DNA of 64,000 nucleotides, from positions 1 through 64,000 of the forward strand of contig JAPTJF010000187.1 in the NCBI GenBank assembly GCA_029339195.1, in the 5' to 3' direction. The position numbers were made by a program, and so were the translations under genes. Source of the DNA: Micractinium sp. NFX-FRZ (taxonomy: Eukaryota; Chlorophyta; Trebouxiophyceae; Chlorellales; Chlorellaceae). Below are positions 31,701 through 44,400 of this stretch, in pieces. The notes beneath the pieces were generated by a model. The model made no database searches, was not told the origin of the DNA, and worked only from the letters and a program-made list of their open reading frames with translations. The first letter of the stretch is position 1. Each line of letters starts with the position of its first letter.

Positions 31701-34465
31701 ACGGGCAGGCCGGGGAAGGGGGATTGGTAGTGTGGTGCCAGGCAGGCAGGGCCCCCCTCCCTGGCAGCCCCACCAGACAAGGAAACCAATCAAGTCCGGC
31801 CGCTGTTGCCTCGCACTGCCCGCCCAGCTTCCTGCTTTATCCTTCTCCTGTGGCGTGCATGCTTTCATTCATCGATTGTATGTACCCCCGGTACGTGTAG
31901 TACCGCAGAGCATGTAAAAAGCCCAAGTCAGCCAAGTCAGGCCATAGGCAGGGCACTCACCAAAGTTGCCCCAGTCTGGCTGGAAGGGGCCCCGCTCCCC
32001 CGAGGGGTCCTCCCGCGCCGCTGCCCCCTCCGCCACAGAGCCCAGCTCGTAATCGTACTCTGCAGACGGATTGTGAACAAACAATAATTGCCAGATTGGG
32101 TTAATCGTGCTCAAGGGTTGCCACTGTCAATTGATGCAATCGATTGCTCACGGTAGGGGCAGTGTCGGCGTTGACGTGGCAGCGCAGGCTTGCAGCCATT
32201 GGGTGGGTGGGGCCGGGAGGCAGGGTGGCCCAAAGGCATGCATACAGTCAGCCAGATGTTGCTGCAGCTCACTCACCGTGGTTGCCCACGCCCACCAGGT
32301 AGGGCACCCGCTTGGCAAAGGGCTCAATTGAATCCATGAAAGAGTCCCAGATCTGTGGGTGAAGATGGTGAGAGGGGACAGCGGGAAGTGAATGGTGGGT
32401 GGAACACAAACCTTATCGTTACTAGGCAACCCAGGTTTGATGTGGGCAAGAGCCTGGCTCCCTTCTTCGCCCCTCAACGCCTTGCCTGTAGGCCGCACAC
32501 CCTTCCTCCACCCCACCATACCGCCCACCCTCTCACAACCCTTGCCTCCCTGCCCTCCATGGCCCCACCTGCCCCGCCCGCCCGCCGCCTCACCTCCTCC
32601 CTCCCGTTTGCGTATGAGATGTCCCCGATGTGCAGGACCAGCTCCGCCCCATCCTCCTGCTCCCGCGCCAGCAGCTCCACGGTGCGCGGGGCGCTGCATG
32701 GGTGGGTGGCAAAGGGGCGTGGTCGCAAAGGGGCGAGGCGTTGTGGAGTTGGGAGGCAGGAGACACCCGCACGCTCCTGCTCCCATTGCACAGGCGTGCT
32801 GCAGGGCAGGCTGGGGTCGAGGGAGTGGGACACGACGGGAGTGAGGGGGTGGGCAGGTGAGGGCCAGAGCTGAACGCCGCCGCCGCCGCCTTAGTGGCTC
32901 AACAGCACGCGGGGCGTTGCACGAGTGGGAGGGTGCATGAGTGGTAGGGAAAAGCGGCGGAGTGGGGGACTAGTGAGCCGTTGTGGAGTTGGGAGGCAGG
33001 AAACAACCAAATGCTGCCTGCGGCCACCGCCACATAGGCAACTCTCCCACGCATGCCGGCAGCAACAGCGTGCTTACCCCGGCGCCTTCGATCCGCGGTG
33101 CTCCCCCTCCCCCATGTCTCCAAACACGAGGAAGCGGAAGCTGTGGCGGGGGCCTGGTGCGACCGGGGCGGTGAACTCCACCGCCGGCCCGCCCTCAATC
33201 TGAGACAGGGGAGGGGCAGAGGCGAGGGGTCGCAACACAGGGGGTGGGTGGCAGGAAGGGCACAATAGTCAGTACTTATAAAGGCAGGTGCCAGCACGTA
33301 GGGGTAGGGCTCCAGAATGGAGGCGTCCGTCCACCCAGCCAGCCCCCTGCGGCCCTGACCACCACACCACACCGCCCCACTCACCCAGCACCTGCTCCCC
33401 GCTTTGGCCAGCCAAACCACCAACAACACACCAATATGCAATGTCGAGCCATCCATTAAACAGTTGTTAGCCAGCTCGCCCAGACCTCGCCCCACCCACC
33501 CGCCACCCGCCCGCAATCACAAGTGTACTCAATCCTCACAAGCCCTGGGAGGAAAACCAATCTTAGTTAGCTATCCCTAAAGACTCCTGAACCTATGACT
33601 CATGCCCCACCAGCTGTTGCTCAGCTGCACTAAAACCAACCAACACCAAACCGGCAACAGCCACAACATCACACCGACAGGGCAACATCATCATCCACTG
33701 ACCTGGTAAAAGTACTGCCCCTGCGGCTCCAGACCCGTCAGCACCGCCGTGTGCAGGTAGGCGGTACCGTATCCAAAGCGCGCCGCCGGCGGCGCGCACA
33801 TGTCGTCTGCGCTGTAGCTGTGCTGGGAGCCGCGGTGGGAGTGCACAAGGCTGGGGTTTGGGGGGCTCTGAAGCAGGGCCTCTGCAGGGCCGGAGGTCAG
33901 GGCGGATGGGCAGCTGCGGAGGAGCCGGGGGACAGGGAGAGGGAAGGCATGCTGGGGTGGTCAGCAGGGGGGCTGTACCAGGCTGGCACGGGGTGCGCAG
34001 CAGGCGGCAGTGCAGTGGTGGTAGCGGGCAGATCATGTGTGCAGGGTGGGCGAGGGCACAGGCTGTGTGTCCCACTGGGTGAGCTTGGCTGAGTGCCGCC
34101 GGCACTCAGCGAGCGGAGGCAGCAAGCAAGCTCACACCCCACCTGCCGCCGCGTGTCTTCCAGCTTACGCGCATTTCAGTGGGGTTGCCTGTGAGGGACA
34201 GGTGCATCTGCAGGCAGGGCACGGCAGGCAGGAGAGGCGCAGGGACCGTGGGCGGGCGGAGGCAAGGCGGCGGGAGGTGCCCACACAGAAAATTGGGGAG
34301 ACATGGCGGCCTGCAAGACGACGCTTGGCTGCTGCAGAGCACCTGCTCGGGAGCGCAGGGACCATTTAAGTCTGTGACGCCCGCGAGGCGCCGGCCCAGC
34401 GCCGGAGCGGTGCACAGCAGCAGCACCAGCAGCGCCAGGGCGGCCGCTGTGTGCCGCACGGCCAT
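28744..34465 (-). CDS. Purple acid phosphatase (secreted)
   Basis: About twelve exons encode a purple acid phosphatase, a metallophosphoesterase with a binuclear Fe(III)-Zn/Mn/Fe centre that cleaves phosphate monoesters at low pH. It begins with a signal peptide (MAVRHTAAALALLVLLLC), then a fibronectin-type domain (MHLSLTGNPTEMRVSW, LEPQGQYFYQ). All five metal-ligand motifs are present in order: FGDMG, GDISYA, GNHE, VAMHRPMY and GHVHSYR. A Gln/Ala-rich insertion of about 85 residues (encoded around 31270-31540) sits between GNHE and the VxxH motif; the C-terminus is also Gln-rich. The start was set at 34465, the ATG directly before the signal peptide. The first donors (after PEQ, and after the MRVSW exon) are the least certain junctions. 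In algae such enzymes are typically induced by phosphate starvation; no regulatory element is visible. Confidence 0.87.
30421..30456 (-). repeat. Decayed copy of phosphatase exon start
   Basis: The exon encoding DQLEGLLNEYR starts near 30332. About 120 bp upstream in the intron the minus strand reads GGACCAGACGGAGGGGCTGC, closely matching the exon start; the CAG acceptor has decayed. Confidence 0.7.
31091..31130 (-). repeat. Decayed copy of phosphatase exon end
   Basis: The minus strand encodes VVLCTEHVLRPGP inside the intron, about 107 bp beyond the real exon end VVLSTEHDLRPGS (31196-31232). Confidence 0.75.
34088..34110. repeat. Perfect 10-bp hairpin in phosphatase intron
   Basis: GCTGAGTGCC at 34088-34097 pairs perfectly with GGCACTCAGC at 34101-34110 around a GCC loop. 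It lies close to the donor of the intron following the MRVSW exon. Confidence 0.65.
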
Positions 34466-36510
34466 GGCGGTTGCTGCAGATGTGAAAGAGCACAACGGTG
34501 CAGACACGCCCGGGGGGCTAGGGTAGACGGCGTGCGGTGAGGTGGCGCTCGTGACCTTGTTTCTTGGCAGGGCAAGGGCCAGGTCTTTGGAGCGGGAGAA
34601 GGTGGCCATTGTACCGCCGTGGTTCCTTTGAATGTCAGCCGCACGGAAGAGACATGCGAATAAGCTTGGCATGTTCCACAGGTTTGTGCTGCCGCCGCCG
34701 GCATTAGGTTTACTGATGAAGGGACTTCTTGCACTCCCACCCCCTTCCCCACTCTCTAGCTAAGGCAACCCCGTCTTGCAGGAGCGAGCAGGTGCATGGC
34801 ACACTGCTGGGCACTGGGGACAGTACATACATGTATGCATCCGATGGCGGGGAGAGGGTCGCCGCCGACCCTGCCAGCAGCCGCGCCGCCTCTCCCAGGG
34901 AGTGTGCGTTAAAGTGTTGGTGAACGGTGAGCAGGGGCAGGTCAGCTACAGGTTCTGCAAAGTAGGGGTGCTGCAGGGAGGCGACGGTGGCTAACCGTGC
35001 AAGGCTGTTGCTGTTGGTGTCGCCCGCAAGCGGAGGCACGTGAGGCAAGCAGCTGAGAACACGGCCAGCCAGCCGTGATGGCACAGTGAAAGAGGTCAAC
35101 AAGGTGAGCGATCAGGGCGGCAGTGTGTGTGTGCGTGCTTGTGTTGTGTGCTTCCTATCGTGGGCGTGGCAGGCCGGCCCGCTGCAACCCCCGCCGGCCG
35201 GCAAGCAAAGGGGTTGGGATTGGGTGGGTGAGCGGGCGGGTGGGGGCATGCCGCCGCGGGAGAGGTGGGAGTAGGAGCGAGGGGGCTGGGGGCACGAGGG
35301 GCAGGGCAGAGCAGGTCACATCACAGCATAGCGTAGCATAGCGTACTGTGCAAGGGGGCAGGGGCGCGCATAGGGCACTGAGGTGTGGGGTGTGGGGGAG
35401 GAAGGCCTGAGTGACTATCTGTGCAAGGGACCGGCGAAGCGGCGCGGCCAGGGCTACTGAAGGGTGCAGGGGCAGCACAAGAAGCAGAAACACATGGGGC
35501 CAGCGGTAGCGGTGAGCGGCAGTGGTAGCACGAGTAACACTCGGTGCAGTAGCACGAGTAACACTCGGTGCAGCTGTGCAGTGCGATCGATGTGGGCAGG
35601 GTGCGTGGCAGGTATGTGTGGGGGGGCCGCTGGAGGGGGGCGTGTATGTGTGTGCGCAAAAGACCCGGGCATGCCCGTCCATCTCATATGTGCATCGTGG
35701 GACAGGCCGGCGCGCCGGGGGCCCGCAGACGAGAGAGGGGGGGGGGGGGGGTATCGTTTGCTGTGCAGGGGTTTGGAGTGCGGTGTGCAAGGGGCATATG
35801 CGGTGCGGGGGGAGGGAGCGAGCAAGAGAGCAGGGGTGGGGACTGAATCACCAATCAAGGGCACCAATCAAGGGGAGTGAAGTGCATGTGAGAGGCATCA
35901 TCATCGATTCCAGACATCGATGCAGTGTGCACAGAGTAGGGTATGTGTGAAGTGTGGTGAGCCAGGGTGAGCGGGAGTTGTGCCGGGTTGGGTCAGGTCG
36001 CTCAGCCAGGGGGGTGAGTGCGCCGGGTGGGGTGCTGCTGTGCTGTGCGCAGCGTGCACAGCATGGCACAGCATGCCACATCAGCCCATCAGGGGCTCCG
36101 GGTACGCCGGCTCGCAGTGGCCCATGCCTGCAGGCGGCAGCAAGGGCGGGGCGGCAGCGGGGTCAGCCACTCCGGGTGGTGCGCAACAGCAGAGGCAGGG
36201 CAGGCTGGCCCGCAGGGCGGCTCAACAGCAGCGGCATGAGAGGCGGGAGAGGCTGGCGTGCTTAGCAGCAACGGCAGCAGAGGCTGGAGAGGTTGGCCGG
36301 CGGGCAGCAGCAGCAGGAGGAGGCCGCACCACCCCTGCCAGGCCAGGCCGCGCTCGTAGCCCTCCGCCTGGGCAATCACCCGAGGCAGCTGGCTGGACAG
36401 CCCAGGCATGAGAGGCTGACAGACACAAGCCCTGCGGCCAGCCGGTGCTGCCCTGCACACACAGTTGCTGCAAGGGCAGCCGGCGCTGCCCAGCCACTCA
36501 CTCCAGACAC
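34466..36510. other. Intergenic, 2 kb, no supported gene
   Basis: Upstream of the phosphatase and downstream of the KH-protein gene. It includes a tandem 24-bp duplication (35525-35572), a run of 15 G near 35737-35751 and much GT-rich low-complexity DNA. A minus-strand open frame at 34710-35102 contains ASLQHPYFAEP, faintly like the end of a protein kinase, but no kinase domain is present. Confidence 0.5.
35525..35572. repeat. 24-bp tandem duplication
   Basis: The unit GTAGCACGAGTAACACTCGG plus TGCA occurs twice head to tail without mismatch. It is intergenic. Confidence 0.85.
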
Positions 36511-39500
36511 TCACTCCAGCCACTCACTCAAGTACGCATTTGCCATGGAGTGGGCAGTGTTGCACTGGTCAGCCTGCCCTGCCACCATCAGTATGCGGCC
36601 GCCGCCCTCTGTCTCCTGCAGCATTCGGGAACAATGTAACAAGGGGCAGCACAGTGTTAGGTCAACAGCCTCGCCGGCGTGTCGGCAAGAGCGAGTCGAT
36701 TGGGGGGTGCAGCACAGCGTGCACAGCGTGGGGAAAGGAGGGAGGGCAGCCAGGGTGCGAGAGCGGGGCACTGCTGTGCGGATGCACGGGTGCATGCATT
36801 CTGCTGTTGCGCGCTTGTATGCCACAGGACACTGGCCAGCACATGCGCTGGGCTCACAGAACGGCACAGCCGCTTGTGGAGGAAAGGCACTCACCCCCTG
36901 CAGCTGCACGCGCGCCCCGCTCATCGTTCGAATCTGCTCGATGTGCGCGCCGCCCTTGCCCAGCACAGCGCCCACCTGCGGCGCAGCACAGCACAATGCA
37001 GCGGGGGCAGGGCGGATTGGTGCCACCGATATGTATGTGCCCCAGCCTGGCACGCAACTTCCTCGGGCACCGCCTGCAGCTTCACATGCACAGCACACAC
37101 GCACACTACAGCCCTGCGGGGGAAGAGGCTGCCTCCAAACAAGGCCAACCCAACGCGCTCTTGCTCAGCCACAGGGGCAGGCAGGTAACCTTTTAAGGTC
37201 GCCAGCAAGGAATCCGGGGTTTGCCCTGAGCACAGCGTCCCCTGATCGAACATAAGCTTGCGGTACTGCACAGCTAAGCTCAGCCTCACCTGCTGGTGGT
37301 CCAGGTGGTACATGTACTGCTGGTACTGCGGCGGCATGCCGTGCGGCTGCTGCGGGGGCTGACGCCCCGGCGACAGCTGCAGGCTGCTCATCACTAGGTA
37401 GGACGGCTGCAGAGGGGAGCCAAGGGAGCTGGGCAGCTGCAGGCCAGCCATGCCTGCAGTAGGGAGGAGGGACGCGGAGGGTGAGAACGGCGCAGGGGGC
37501 GGTGCGGGGAGGGGAGGAGGTGGGTGTCAGCGGCCGGCGGCGGGTGCGGAGCACTACAGCACGCTCTTGCTTGCAGAGGCGCCGGGTACAGGCAGGACAG
37601 CGGGGTGAGGGGCGCGATCAGGCAGGCAAGCATATGCCGGCAGGGCAGCGAGTCAGCCTGCCCCTGCCTGCCCCTGAGGCCTGTGCATGCTCCACGCCCC
37701 ACCTGGCGAGCCGGGCGACATCAGGCCGTTGCCGCCGTGGCTGGGCGAGGGGGGCATGGGCGGCAGCGAGTGCGCCAGCGGCAGCTGCATCGCCGCCGCC
37801 GCCGCCGCCGCGCCGCCGCCGCCATACTGCTGCTGCTGCGCATGCTGCAGGCTCATGAGCCGCCTTATCTGCCAGCCGCGCAGCAGGGTGGCCACCCCTC
37901 GGAGGGCTGCCACGCACTGCTGCACGCTGCCCTCCACCTGGATCACCTCCTCGGGGCTGGCGGCTGAGCTGGCGATGGAGGGGACGCCGCCGGCGCTGCT
38001 CATGCCGCCGCCGCTGCTGATGCCGCCGCCGCCGCTGCTGATGCTGCCCAGCTCTGCGGGTGGGGGCGGGACGGGAGCGCGAGAGGTGGGGGAGGGACAA
38101 AAGGGCACATGCAGAGCGCTGTGTGGCGCATAAGCTGTGCAAGCAGTGTGCAAGTGATAGCGTGAAGAGGTTGTCAGGCAGGAAGGCGGGCAAGCAAACG
38201 GGCAGCCAGGTCACCAGGCACGCAGGCAGCCGGCGGCGGGTCGTACCCGCTTCCGAGTCGTCGGACCCCAGGCCGCCGCCAAAGGCCGGGGGCACCGTCT
38301 CCGCCGGCAGCACCTTGATCCCCGCCCCCGTCTCGTGCCGCAGCTGGCTGACCGTGGCGCCCTTCTTGCCCAGCACCATCCCCACGCTGGCCTGGGCGGT
38401 CAGCAGGCGCACGCGGTGGGAGGCGGCGGAAGCGTCGTCTGCGGGTGCGGGGCCCAGGGGGCGGGGTGAAGGGAGGTGAGACAACTGGGCTTGGTGGGGC
38501 AGGGCAGGGCAGAGCGGCGGGGCAGGCATCACGTGTGCGTCGGCAGAGGAACGGCGGGGCTTGGGTCAAAAGGGACAGGGTGGGCGGGGTGATTGAACTT
38601 GCAAGGGTGCACCCTCCTTCTATCTTTGACCAAGCTGTGGATGTGCTCCCTGCTGCCCTATATCATCGCAGCAACATCAATCGCACCCTCGCGCCTGGCA
38701 CGGCAGCGCACAGCGGCAGCGGAAAGCAGGGTGCTGCCCCGGCTCTGGCTGTGCCTCTGGTGCGGTGCAGCAGGGCAGTGAGGCAGGGGAGGGGGAAGAA
38801 GAGAGGGAGGAAGAAGAAGAAGAAGAAAAAGACGCCCTTGAGGATGAGGAAACGGAGGTTAGCTCCCCGACGGGGGCCCCCCTCTGCTGGCTACCAAGAG
38901 GGGGGGCAGCTGACCTGCTGTGAGGGCGATGACGCAGCGGATGAGGGCGTCCTGGGCTGCGCAGTACGGGCTCAGCGCATCCTCGCTGGACGTCAGAGCC
39001 ACCACCCGCTCCTCGCTGCCGGGCGCTGGGTCAAACACCTGCGGTTGACAACAGTGCAGAGGCAGCGGGACAGGGGCTGAGCACAGGGTGGCAAGCAACC
39101 CACTGGGGCCAGGCGCAGGCAAGTGCAGGGCGGGGGTTGGAAGTCACTTGCCTGGCCTGCTGCGAGGCAGGCGGGAGGGCAAGCATGCCATTCGCCACGT
39201 GAATTTGAACACTGGAACGCCCGCCTCCCTGCTACACTGCATCCCTCTGCCAGCCCTCGGGCCTGCTATGCCGGCGCCTCTCTGCCCCCATTTGCCATGC
39301 AGCAGCCCAGGCGGCCCTTCCTGCTGTTATCCTGACCCTGCCTCACCCTCGTTCCCCCAGACCACGCCGGCCAAGCCGCCCCCACCCGCACGCATCCACC
39401 CCTGCGCGGCCCCTCCTGACCTTGATGCGTGCCCCCGTCTCCTGCCGCACCCGCCGCACATGCTCGCCGCCCTTGCCAATGATGTTGCCCGTGCGCGTGA

Positions 39501-41033
39501 CGGGCGCCAGCAGGCGAAACGTCACCTCCACCTGCGCGCTGCCAAAGCCGCCGACGCCTGCTGTGCCTGCTGCGCCTACCGGTGCGCCCACCATGCCGCC
39601 CGCGCCAGGCGCCCCTGCCCCCGCCGTAAAGTATCCCCCCAAAGAGGGGTGCATGTACGACAGGTCGGCGTGGGTGGCCTGCGCCAGCATGAGCGGCGGC
39701 GGGCGGGGGTGGCCGCCGTGCGCTCCCGCGGAGGTGGGTGCTGCGTACGGCAGGCTGCCCAGGCGCAGCGGGTGCGCCTTGATTTGCGCCCCCAGCATGC
39801 GCAGCGCGGCGCCCACCGCGCCGGCGCTGCCGCACACGCGCACCACTTCATCCCCCACGCACGCGCAGGCTGGGAGGTCGCTCTTGGGCAGCACCCGCAC
39901 CCCGGCCCCGCTCTTGGCCATCGTCTCCTTGATCGTCACGCCGCCACGCCCCACCAGGAACCCCACCAGCGCCGAGTCCACCAGGAGCCGCGCCTCCACC
40001 GGCCTATGGCTCTGGGTTGAGGCCGCTACAGAGGCGGGGCCAGAGGAGGCGACGCCGGCAGAGTGCTGCTCGCCGGCTGCGGATGCTGCCGAGCTGCCTG
40101 CGCCGCTGGCGGGGCCGCTGCCGCTGCCGGCACCCGCCTCGGGCAGCGAGCTGTTGCCGCTGCCGCTGCCGCTGCTGACCTCCTCACTGCGGGGGGACGG
40201 GGCCGAGGCGGTGCGTGGCCCCACGCTGCCGTCGCCGGCGCGGCTTGCCTGCTGCGCCTGGCAGATGGAGTCAAACACTGCCACCAGAGCATCAGCCGCA
40301 GCGGTGCACGTGTCATTGTCCAGGCTGCAGGGCAGAACGCGGCAGGAGGCAGGCGGCACGGCGTGAGCATGGGCATGCTGGGTGTTTGTCAGTTGGATGG
40401 GCAGCAGGCCAGTTCCTTCAAAGCATGCAGTGCGGTAGTACCCTCACACCGGCGGCCGAGCAGCCCAGCACCCAGCTCGCAGGCGCCCTGTGCAAGCACC
40501 CAGCTGCAGGCCGGCAACAACCGAGCCGTGCCCCCCAGCCAGTAGCCAGGCAGCATTCGAGTCAGACACACCTCTCTCCCGTGATATGCACCACCCGCTC
40601 GTCGCAGCTGTGCACTGGGTCGGCAATAGACACCGCCGCCCCGCTATCCCGCCGAATGCGCTTGATGTTCTCCCCCTTCTGCGGGCAGCAAGAAGCAAGC
40701 AAGGTTGTAGGGTCATGAGCCACGGGCAGCGATGTGGCAGTTACTGACAGCGCAAGGCAGGCACTTGATACCGCCGCAGGCGGGGGCACCGCGTCACCCT
40801 TGCGGCCGGTGCACTCACCTTGCCAATCAGCGCCGCCACCAGGGCTTGCGGGCAGAGCAGTCGCAAGCGCAGGGCCGGGGAGCCCTCGTGATTGTGATCA
40901 AAGCTCTTCATGTTGCCGTTCTGCAGCAGCGAAGACCGGGCCGGGTGAGTGGGCCAACAGTGCCGGCGATACTCGCGCAGGCTGCGCCCTCTAGGAGAAC
41001 ACCCACCTGTGGCACACACCCATCAGTGTGCAT
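36511..41033 (-). CDS. Five-KH-domain RNA-binding protein (PCBP/HEN4/RCF3 type)
   Basis: Ten exons join in frame to 718 residues: 41033-41007, 40920-40819, 40678-40572, 40324-39421, 39038-38915, 38438-38247, 38053-37703, 37453-37290, 36975-36895, 36615-36511. Five KH domains show the GxxG loop: ALIGKKGENIK, FLVGRGGVTIK, NIIGKGGEHVR, MVLGKKGATVS and AVLGKGGAHIE. Gly/Ser/Ala-rich and Gln/Pro-rich linkers separate them. Five KH domains resemble plant HEN4/RCF3/FLK proteins, which bind C- or U-rich RNA in mRNA processing; the target here is unknown. The second KH domain is encoded in one 904-bp exon with KH3. Exon 1 codes only nine residues (MHTDGCVPQ) and was chosen because its GTGGGT donor is in phase with exon 2; a start inside exon 2 at 40911 is the alternative. 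Confidence 0.88.
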
Positions 41034-41482
41034 GCCGACAGGCGCACGCAGGCGCCGCCGAGAAGTGGTGCTCCGCCGGTGGGTGCCGCTATGCCCAGTT
41101 CGCTCGGCGTCGTGCAGGGGAGCAGTTGCCTCTCCCTGGGACCCTGCTAAAATATCAGGAGCTTTCCCGAGCACCGCAGGCGCTGACTGCGCAAGGAAAA
41201 ACAGGCCTTCTGCTACGGCTGGAAGATGGTGCGTGAGCCCGCTGCCCGAGGGTCCAAGCGCCGTCGCAAGTGTGCTCGGAACCGGGACGAGGGGCATCGC
41301 GAGCTGCAGAGCGCACTGCAGTCTCCACCGTGCTTCGCCAAGGCGCGCAGCAGGCAGCGGTGGTGTTGCCATGCCTTCTTCCGGCGGCTGTTTCGCTTTT
41401 CGCATACCGGTAGCAACTTCGCATATTAAAAGAGCGCCAGTGGCCCAAGTAAGCCCGAAGTTGCTTGTGTTGAGGGGTGGCC
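41034..41482. promoter_or_regulatory. Divergent promoter region
   Basis: These 449 bp separate the starts of the KH protein (minus) and the S1-domain protein (plus). An AT-rich patch around 41425-41432 (TATTAAAA) lies about 55 bp before the plus-strand start codon and could be a TATA-like element. Confidence 0.4.
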
Positions 41483-44400
41483 ATGCGCCTGCTGGCCTCG
41501 CAAACCGTCGTGGCAGTGGCGAGCACATCCGGCAGGCAGTTGGTATCGGTCCAGCCAGCTGGGCGCGGCATGGCGCCCGCCCCAGCCTTCACCCGCTGCT
41601 GGGGAGGCCTGGAAGCAGCAGGTAAGGGCGTTTGTGAGGGCCAGCAGAAGCAATGTGCGAGCTCGGAGGCGCGGGCAGCGCGCTGCGGTGGAGACCTCCC
41701 GCCGCTGCCGCTGCTGCCGTGGCTGCCGTTGTCTCCCAGCCTGCCCTGCCGCCCTCCCTGTCCGCACTCATATCACCTCTATCACCCTACGCAGGGGCGA
41801 GCCGCTGCGCCGCGCAGCCGCCCGCGGCAGCACCGCAAGCGCTCTCCTCCGCGCCCGGCACGTACGCTGCGCACCACCGCCGCCGGCGCCTGCTGCCGCC
41901 GGCGCGGGTGACCAATGAGCGGCGCGAGATCCGAGACCCAGCAGCGCCAGAGGACAACGATTACATAATCGTGGACCCAGACAACCCCATCCCGAACCCG
42001 CAGCTGGGTGACCTGGAGCGGCGCATCGGGCTGCCCTATGAGGAGGCGCTCTTTGCAGATGATGTGGATGCTGAGGCGCAAGCCTATTGGTTCACCGAGC
42101 CCGCGAGTGAGTGGGGCTCATCGCTTGCATGGACAGCCTTTAGTGTGATAAGGGAGTGGGTGCAGTGAGGCGGGCGCTGAGGTGCGAGTGTGTGTCGGTA
42201 CGCAGGGCGCGCGGGTGAGCGAGGCGCTCTTTTGGCGGTGGGCGGCTAGGCAGGGAGGGAGGCAACAGTTGCAGGGCGGGAGAGTGGGCGCGAGGGAGAG
42301 CTGGGAAGGAGAGGCCAGGCGCTGAGGTGCCAGTTGAGTGGCTTGGTTGACGTGGGTGGGAGGGGAGGCAGGGAGGGCTGCTGTGTGAGTGAGGAAGTGC
42401 TGCTTGCTGCCGGTGTGGGCGCAAGCCTGCTGCACCCACATTGAGATTGAACAACGTGTTCACTCCCAGCTGCTCATTGTTCCGGCAGCATGGCGAGAAG
42501 GAGCAGCTGCGGATGCCAGCCCATAGTACCGGCCCGGGCAAGGCGGAGCAGGACGCCAAGCTTACGTGTTCCTGTTGCATCCACAGACAACAGTGAGCTG
42601 AGCCGACATGCCCCTCCCCCTCAACCCGCCCGCGTTGCGCAGCCGGCTGGAACAGCGAGAAGAAGCGGCTGCGGAAGCTGCCTATTGTGCCGGATGAGGA
42701 GGCGGAGCAGGACGACGAGATCCGCTACTGGGGCGCGGCGCTGGCGGGGCGACGGGCGCTGGGCGACGTGCGGGAGGGGGAGGTGCTGACGGGCAAGGTG
42801 ACGGCAAATCTGTACTACCACGGGGCGCAGGCAAGTGCGGGGCAGGGAGGGAGGGAGGGAAGGGGAGGGGAAGGGGCCAAGAGGAGGGGAGGAGGAAAGG
42901 GGAGGGGAAGGCCGTGATGGGCGGGTGACAGCAGACGGAGCACAGGCAAGTGTGGGGCAGAGAGGGGAGGGGGGGAGGAGGAAGAGGAGGGGCCAGTACG
43001 GTTGGGCAGGTGACAGCAAACTTGTAGTGTCATGGGGTCAGTCAGCTGGGCACTCCAGGGGAACTGGTGGAGCAGGCGAGCGGGAGGTGCGGATGGGCAC
43101 GGTGACAGGAGCTGCGAGGAAACCTTGTGCACGCTTCACCTGCACTGCCACGTGGCACACGCAAGCACGGTTGTCTTGGGGAGGTCGGGGGAGGGAGGTC
43201 GAATCGTCCAGAGAGATGACTTAGGGGAGGTGGGGAGGCGAGGAGGCACCCATGTGCAGATGTGCAGCCTTCCGGCGAGCCCGCTGTGCTTTGTCATGCA
43301 CCCTTACCACGCCTGCTGCACATCTGGAAGCAGATGGGGTTCTGCCTCCAAGCATTCTGCCCTGCCGTAGCTGCTAGCGCACATAGCCCCACCCAGCTCC
43401 CAGCGCACATAGCCCCACGTGACCCACTGCTGCCTACACTCGCCCCGGCACAGCCCTGCTTGCTTCAATGTCAACGTTGAGTTGCCGCTGTGTGTTTGCA
43501 GGTTTGCAGGCGTGGGCGCTGAGCACGACGCGTCTGCTGCCCTGCACCCCCTGGAGTGCTGCCCCGGATCGCCCACTGCTCCCCTCATGTGTTTCGCCCC
43601 GTCTCCCTCACTGCAGATAGACATTGGGGCGGAGTACGACGCCCTGCTGCCATGCACGGAGGAGCGCTGGCCAGAGGTGGGGCTGCTCTGCCGGCGCATG
43701 CTCACAGCAGCAGGCCCCTGGAGAGGCACCCAAGGAGTCGATCCCAAGCAGCGCTGATCGTGCCTCCTGCACGCCGCCCCGCCCCGCCCATATGCCCAGC
43801 ACACTCCTCATCACCTGCCTCACTCGCCATCGCTTGCCCCTTCCTGCCTCCGCCCTGCCAGGTGGGGCTGCTGCTGGCTCCCGGCACAGAGGTGCAGGTG
43901 CGGGTGCACCGCGTGCGCGACCGCAACCTCTTCAGGTTCCCAATCCAGGTCAGTGGGTGCGGGAGGGGATGAAGAGCAGGGGCTGCGGCGCGCTGTGCCT
44001 GCTGTGTTGTGTGGGGTGTGGGGCACGGTGCGCACGCTAGGCTGGGACCGCACCCTTTTCCCAGGCTCCCCTATCCAGGCGAGACGGGAAAGGGCGTGAT
44101 GTGCACGCTGTCCGGGGTGTGCTGCGTATGTGCTGTGTGTGCTGTGCCGTGCTGCGCTGCGCTGCGCAGCCACTTGACTCGCAGCTCCAAATCAAGGCAA
44201 GGGCGGACGCGTGTGCTGCCCACCGTCCCTTTGCCGCTGCTCTGCTGTGTGCGCCCCGCATGCCCAGGCCCTACACTTGCCCAGATGCTGTCGCCCACAA
44301 CAGAGCATGCGCCATCCAGTCCCTGACCTTGGCAGCACATTCCTTTCTTTCTTTGCCTGCAGCTGGCGGCGGTGGACCCCACGGTGGCCGAGATGCTGAC

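Noticed and set aside
34710..35102. Minus-strand open frame with ASLQHPYFAEP, resembling the end of a protein kinase
   Set aside because: No catalytic kinase motifs (VAIK, HRD, DFG) occur anywhere in the surrounding 2 kb, so a kinase gene or pseudogene is not supported.
36920..36945. TTCGAATC, a tRNA T-loop-like motif
   Set aside because: It lies inside a KH-domain exon of the minus-strand gene and has no acceptor or anticodon stems around it.
40908..41528. 206-codon minus-strand open frame upstream of the KH gene
   Set aside because: It lacks motifs and overlaps the divergent promoter; only its short MHTDGCVPQ segment fits as KH exon 1.
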